A stretch of 64,000 bases of DNA from Loxodes magnus (Eukaryota; Ciliophora; Karyorelictea; Loxodida; Loxodidae), in assembly GCA_946699065.1 (NCBI GenBank), contig CAMPDV010000955.1:1-64000 (forward strand). The letters are read 5' to 3'. Shown one piece after another: positions 61,330 through 64,000 of the stretch (within the stretch, counting starts at the first letter, position 1; every line of letters begins with the position of its first letter). Made by a program: the position numbers and the translations under genes. The notes beneath the pieces were generated by a model. The model made no database searches and had not been told where the DNA came from. It saw nothing but the letters and a program-made list of their open reading frames with translations.

Positions 61330-61905
61330 ACAAATACATCAAATTTAAGTTGAAAATATAAAGAAAGAATAAAAAGTAAAAGAAATTAAAAATAATAAAA
61401 GCTAAAAAGAAAAACTTGAAAAAAGTGTCTAATTTGAAAAAACATAACAAACTTTAAAAAAATATATTCCCAATCGGAAAAAAATAAAATCTTGAAATTT
61501 TGAAATTTTGCAAGCTTTAATTAAATAAAGTAAAAAATTGTAATATATTAATAAAAAAATAAAATAAAATAAAATATCTTAATCAAATAAAATTGCATGA
61601 TGTGCTATAAAAAAGTAAAATAATTAAAATGTACTTTATCTGAAAAAAACACAAACAAAGCAAAAAGCTCATTAAATATAAAAAAAAATAAAAAATTCAA
61701 TGAAAACTATTGTGTCTTGGTCTATCGAAAAATTAAAAAAAAAGACCTTAAAAAAAGATACAAACAAGAAAAATTTTAATTCAAATGAAGTAAAATTATA
61801 TCTAATTTTAAAAAAAATATATAAACAAAAAAAATGTTATGCCATTTATTAAAGATCAAGAAGAAGAAAAGAAGACGAGATTCAGTAATAAAGGAAGTTA
61901 TAGTA
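61330..61905. other. A-rich stretch, no assigned gene
   Basis: Plus strand is extremely Lys/Asn-rich in translation. No motif or repeat partner. Confidence 0.4.
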
Positions 61906-61909
61906 GTTT

Positions 61910-62425
61910 AGAGTAATTAATTAATTTTAACTATAAGTGCTTATGGACATCTTTAATTGTAAGAATTAATTCTTTCAATCAAAGACATTTTTAAAGTCTT
62001 TAAAAAACAAATCATCATTCTCTCTTCTTCAATTTGTTCAACTTTAATTCTACTCTTCCAATCCCATCTATTACATCCAAGAATTGCACTCTGAAAGGAA
62101 GAAGTTTTCTGTGAAAAATTTTAATCTAAAGATCTAAATAATCTAATTACTTTCTAGGAAATTAATTAATATATGTCTAATCGTAAATTATTAATTTCCT
62201 AATATCAAGATTCCCAACCTGTTATAAAAATCAGTTCCTTAAGTGTTTATAATATATACATATCATTATATGATTGAAAGTGTCATATTCTCCACATTTA
62301 CAATAAGTATTATCAATAGGATAATGACGGTCTTATAATTCCTTGCGAAAATTGTAAGACTGGGTTCTCATTTTATAAATGCTATTAATTTCTCTTACGT
62401 AATGCTTATTAAGTTTTGTATATGT
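61910..62425 (-). pseudogene. LINE ORF2 C-terminal zinc segment
   Basis: Reverse strand encodes NFRKELQDRHYPIDNTY, then the zinc site CKCGEYDTFNHIMIC (62302-62258, C-x-C-x7-H-x3-C), LRN, TGA, FLQQVGNLDIRKLI and FRVQFLDVIDGIGRVELKL. This C-terminal Cys/His segment after the RT is typical of LINE ORF2 proteins. It matches 23280-23730, where the zinc ligands are lost, and the tandem copy upstream at 62430-62660. Where this copy has TGA after LRN, the 23-kb copy has CGA (Arg). The 3' limit near AGATGTCCATAAGC is shared with the 23-kb copy. Confidence 0.64.
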
Positions 62426-62429
62426 TATT

Positions 62430-62660
62430 TCTGAAATATTTTTATTTGTAATTCTACCTATATTTCTTAACTTCTAGGAAATGCGTTTATATAGACTCGA
62501 TCATTAAGAATCAAATTTTTTTATTTAAAAACTCCTAATTTTATACTATAGTCATTTCCTTATATCTAATTACTAGTTACATTCCATTATACGGTCGAAA
62601 GTATCATAATCTACTCATATGCAAAGGGGGCTATCATATTTTAATGTGAGCTTCTCTGCT
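62430..62660 (-). pseudogene. tandem partial copy of the LINE zinc segment
   Basis: 321 bp upstream of the zinc site above, the reverse strand (62623-62579) reads CI-TGA-VDYDTFDRIMEC, aligning with CKCGEYDTFNHIMIC. The second Cys (TGT) is TGA and the His is Arg. Further similarity follows, with ATTTCCTAGAA in both units. It is a local duplication of about 320 bp that has decayed. Confidence 0.55.
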
Positions 62661-62664
62661 TAAT

Positions 62665-63550
62665 TCCATTGTTATATTAAAATTGACTATAATTCTAAAT
62701 AAATAATGAACTAAGGTTTTTATAGTATGATTAAAATGTTTATATTAATTTAATTCTTCACAGATAATTTAATAATAATATATTCTCTATGTAATTAAAT
62801 ATTATTTCAAAATATATTAAAATTGATATTAAATTAGATTTATTTAAGATTATTTGGAAAGATATCTATATTTATTAGATGACTCATATCTATTAATTGT
62901 TTATTAATTTTATATTTCTTTAGATAATTATACCTAATAGAGGATTATTTTAAAAAGAAAATTTACCATAATTGGTATCTGATCAGTCAATAATCTTATA
63001 TTAGAATTAAGAGAAATTGTTTTAAACAAGTTTTGATGATTGAAAAATGCCAAAACTATTTTCTCTTATAAATATTTCAATTAAATATAATTTATTGCTA
63101 TTCCATTTATATTGACATGCCCAATCCTAATCTGATTTAAGCTATTTATTTTATGATAATTTTTACGACTGAGCAAGTATTTTTTTTCATATATACTTGA
63201 ATTTATGTAAATGTGTCATGTTTTTCAATTCTTTTTGCTTTAAATATTAAAGATAAAACTAAATATATGTCATAGAAATGATAAATCATTTAGTCTCTTA
63301 ATTATATCTTTGAGTATTGCTTAATCTATAATATTATTAGATTAAAAATAGATTAAACTTCTTTTATATAGCCTAAAGATTTTTAATCTAAAATGAATAT
63401 TAAATAAATAATTTTACATGATGATGAATATAGTATTTGTAATTTTTTATTTATTTGATGGATAGATTTCATCAATTTTGCTTTAATAATACAACTAATT
63501 TTCATTTTTTCATTTTACTAAAGTAAAATTTTATAATAATATAATAATAA
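62665..63550. other. AT-rich spacer, no gene seen
   Basis: No supported feature. Confidence 0.45.
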
Positions 63551-63556
63551 TAATTG

Positions 63557-64000
63557 ATTAACGTGGAGTCACCTTTATTTGGTTTTCCACGAATTAATAG
63601 TTTTTTTTAACAAAAAGAAATTTCGATTTGTCTGGGTCAAATCTAGCATAAGTCCTCATGATTTTCAATTTTTTATTTTCTAATGGTTTCCGATAGGTCT
63701 ATTCACATTCATTTCTTATTGAACTCATTAAATGCATGTTAAATATGCGGAGCTTCTCTATTTAGTTGGAGTATTTTCTTCTATCAAATTTTTATTTCAA
63801 AATTGCAGTAGATTCTCATAATTTTCCTTTAGGGAATATAAGTTATTGGGATATGCTATTCTACGTCCATTGGATCATTCATCGAAAGCTTTGTTAGAAG
63901 TATTCTTCCCGTCAATTCTACGAATTGATTGAATTTAGTTTCTGATTATTCTATTTTAACATTTTCTTCTTATTTATTTCCAATTTTTTTATCTTACACA
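63557..64000 (-). pseudogene. retroposon C-terminal region with 3' end, runs off the window
   Basis: Reverse strand gives FDRRKYSNQIEKLRIFNMHL and MRTYARFDPDKSKFLFVKK, then the conserved terminus at 63593-63557 (GTGGAAAACCAAATAAAGGT then GACTCCACGTTAA). The Y-A...DPDK motif matches the right-arm LINE (RRYAIEEIDPDKEI). The end is followed by (ATT)n-like repeats, a likely tail. TGA occur upstream. The element continues past the right edge of the window. Confidence 0.58.

Noticed and set aside
1-64000. Telomere repeats, CRISPR arrays, intact rRNA or tRNA genes, bacterial-type operons
   Set aside because: No GGGGTT/CCCCAA arrays, no spaced identical repeats, no complete RNA gene and no ribosome-binding-site-spaced gene clusters were seen.

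Overview
The window reads as germline-type (micronuclear-like) DNA of an AT-rich ciliate. UAA and UAG must be glutamine: the clearest gene, a RING/B-box/coiled-coil/kelch protein at 55456-57825 (+), stays in one frame for 790 codons through very many TAA/TAG codons in Gln-rich coiled coil, and the recognisable retrotransposon proteins behave the same way. That is the code of Tetrahymena, Paramecium and many relatives; the base composition, the load of decayed non-LTR elements and the scarcity of genes fit Tetrahymena-like germline-limited DNA best. TGA also occurs inside the kelch gene (five times, with no frameshift) and inside conserved zinc knuckles, so a ciliate that reads UGA as an amino acid (karyorelict- or Condylostoma-type code) is a serious alternative. 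Comparison of repeat copies gives mixed signals, set out in the findings.

Layout. 1-5650: AT-rich DNA with several unassigned, low-confidence open frames on both strands. 5650-12200: mostly non-coding, with a nearly G-free block at 6640-6860 and one small reverse-strand reading frame near 9.3 kb. 12.2-15.7 kb: fragments of a LINE-like ORF1 family (coiled coil, then basic domain) and a retroposon 3' end. 15.7-22.9 kb: AT desert apart from a protein-like patch at 21.6-22.6 kb. 22.97-28.8 kb: a second cluster of retroposon pieces, including a long ORF1 with a CCHC zinc knuckle (25.55-26.2 kb, reverse), a LINE C-terminal zinc-binding segment (23.3-23.7 kb) and two 3' ends. 29.25-31.35 kb and 51.17-52.94 kb: inverted copies of one LINE, 1771 bp each once a 308-bp SINE-like insertion in the left copy is removed; the right copy continues into a reverse transcriptase domain. 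Between them lie mainly reverse-strand retroposon pieces and AT-rich spacer. 52.95-53.43 kb: a compact repeat cluster (5S-like tandem units, 20-bp repeats, a C-terminal TE motif). 54.1-57.8 kb: the kelch gene and a divergent unassigned ORF. 57.9-59.8 kb: decamer microsatellite, then G-skewed DNA with repeated CTCAGCGTTTTACAC boxes. 59.9-64 kb: further retroposon fragments, including a tandemly duplicated zinc-binding segment.

Working together: most of the sequence is a graveyard of non-LTR elements of at least two families (one with ORF1 zinc knuckle plus RT; one with a C-terminal CxC...H...C zinc segment) and a probable Pol III-type SINE. The kelch gene is the only locus that looks like an ordinary cellular protein gene. 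With a TGA-only stop code in 80% AT DNA, long open frames occur by chance, so unassigned ORFs without motif or repeat support are scored low.
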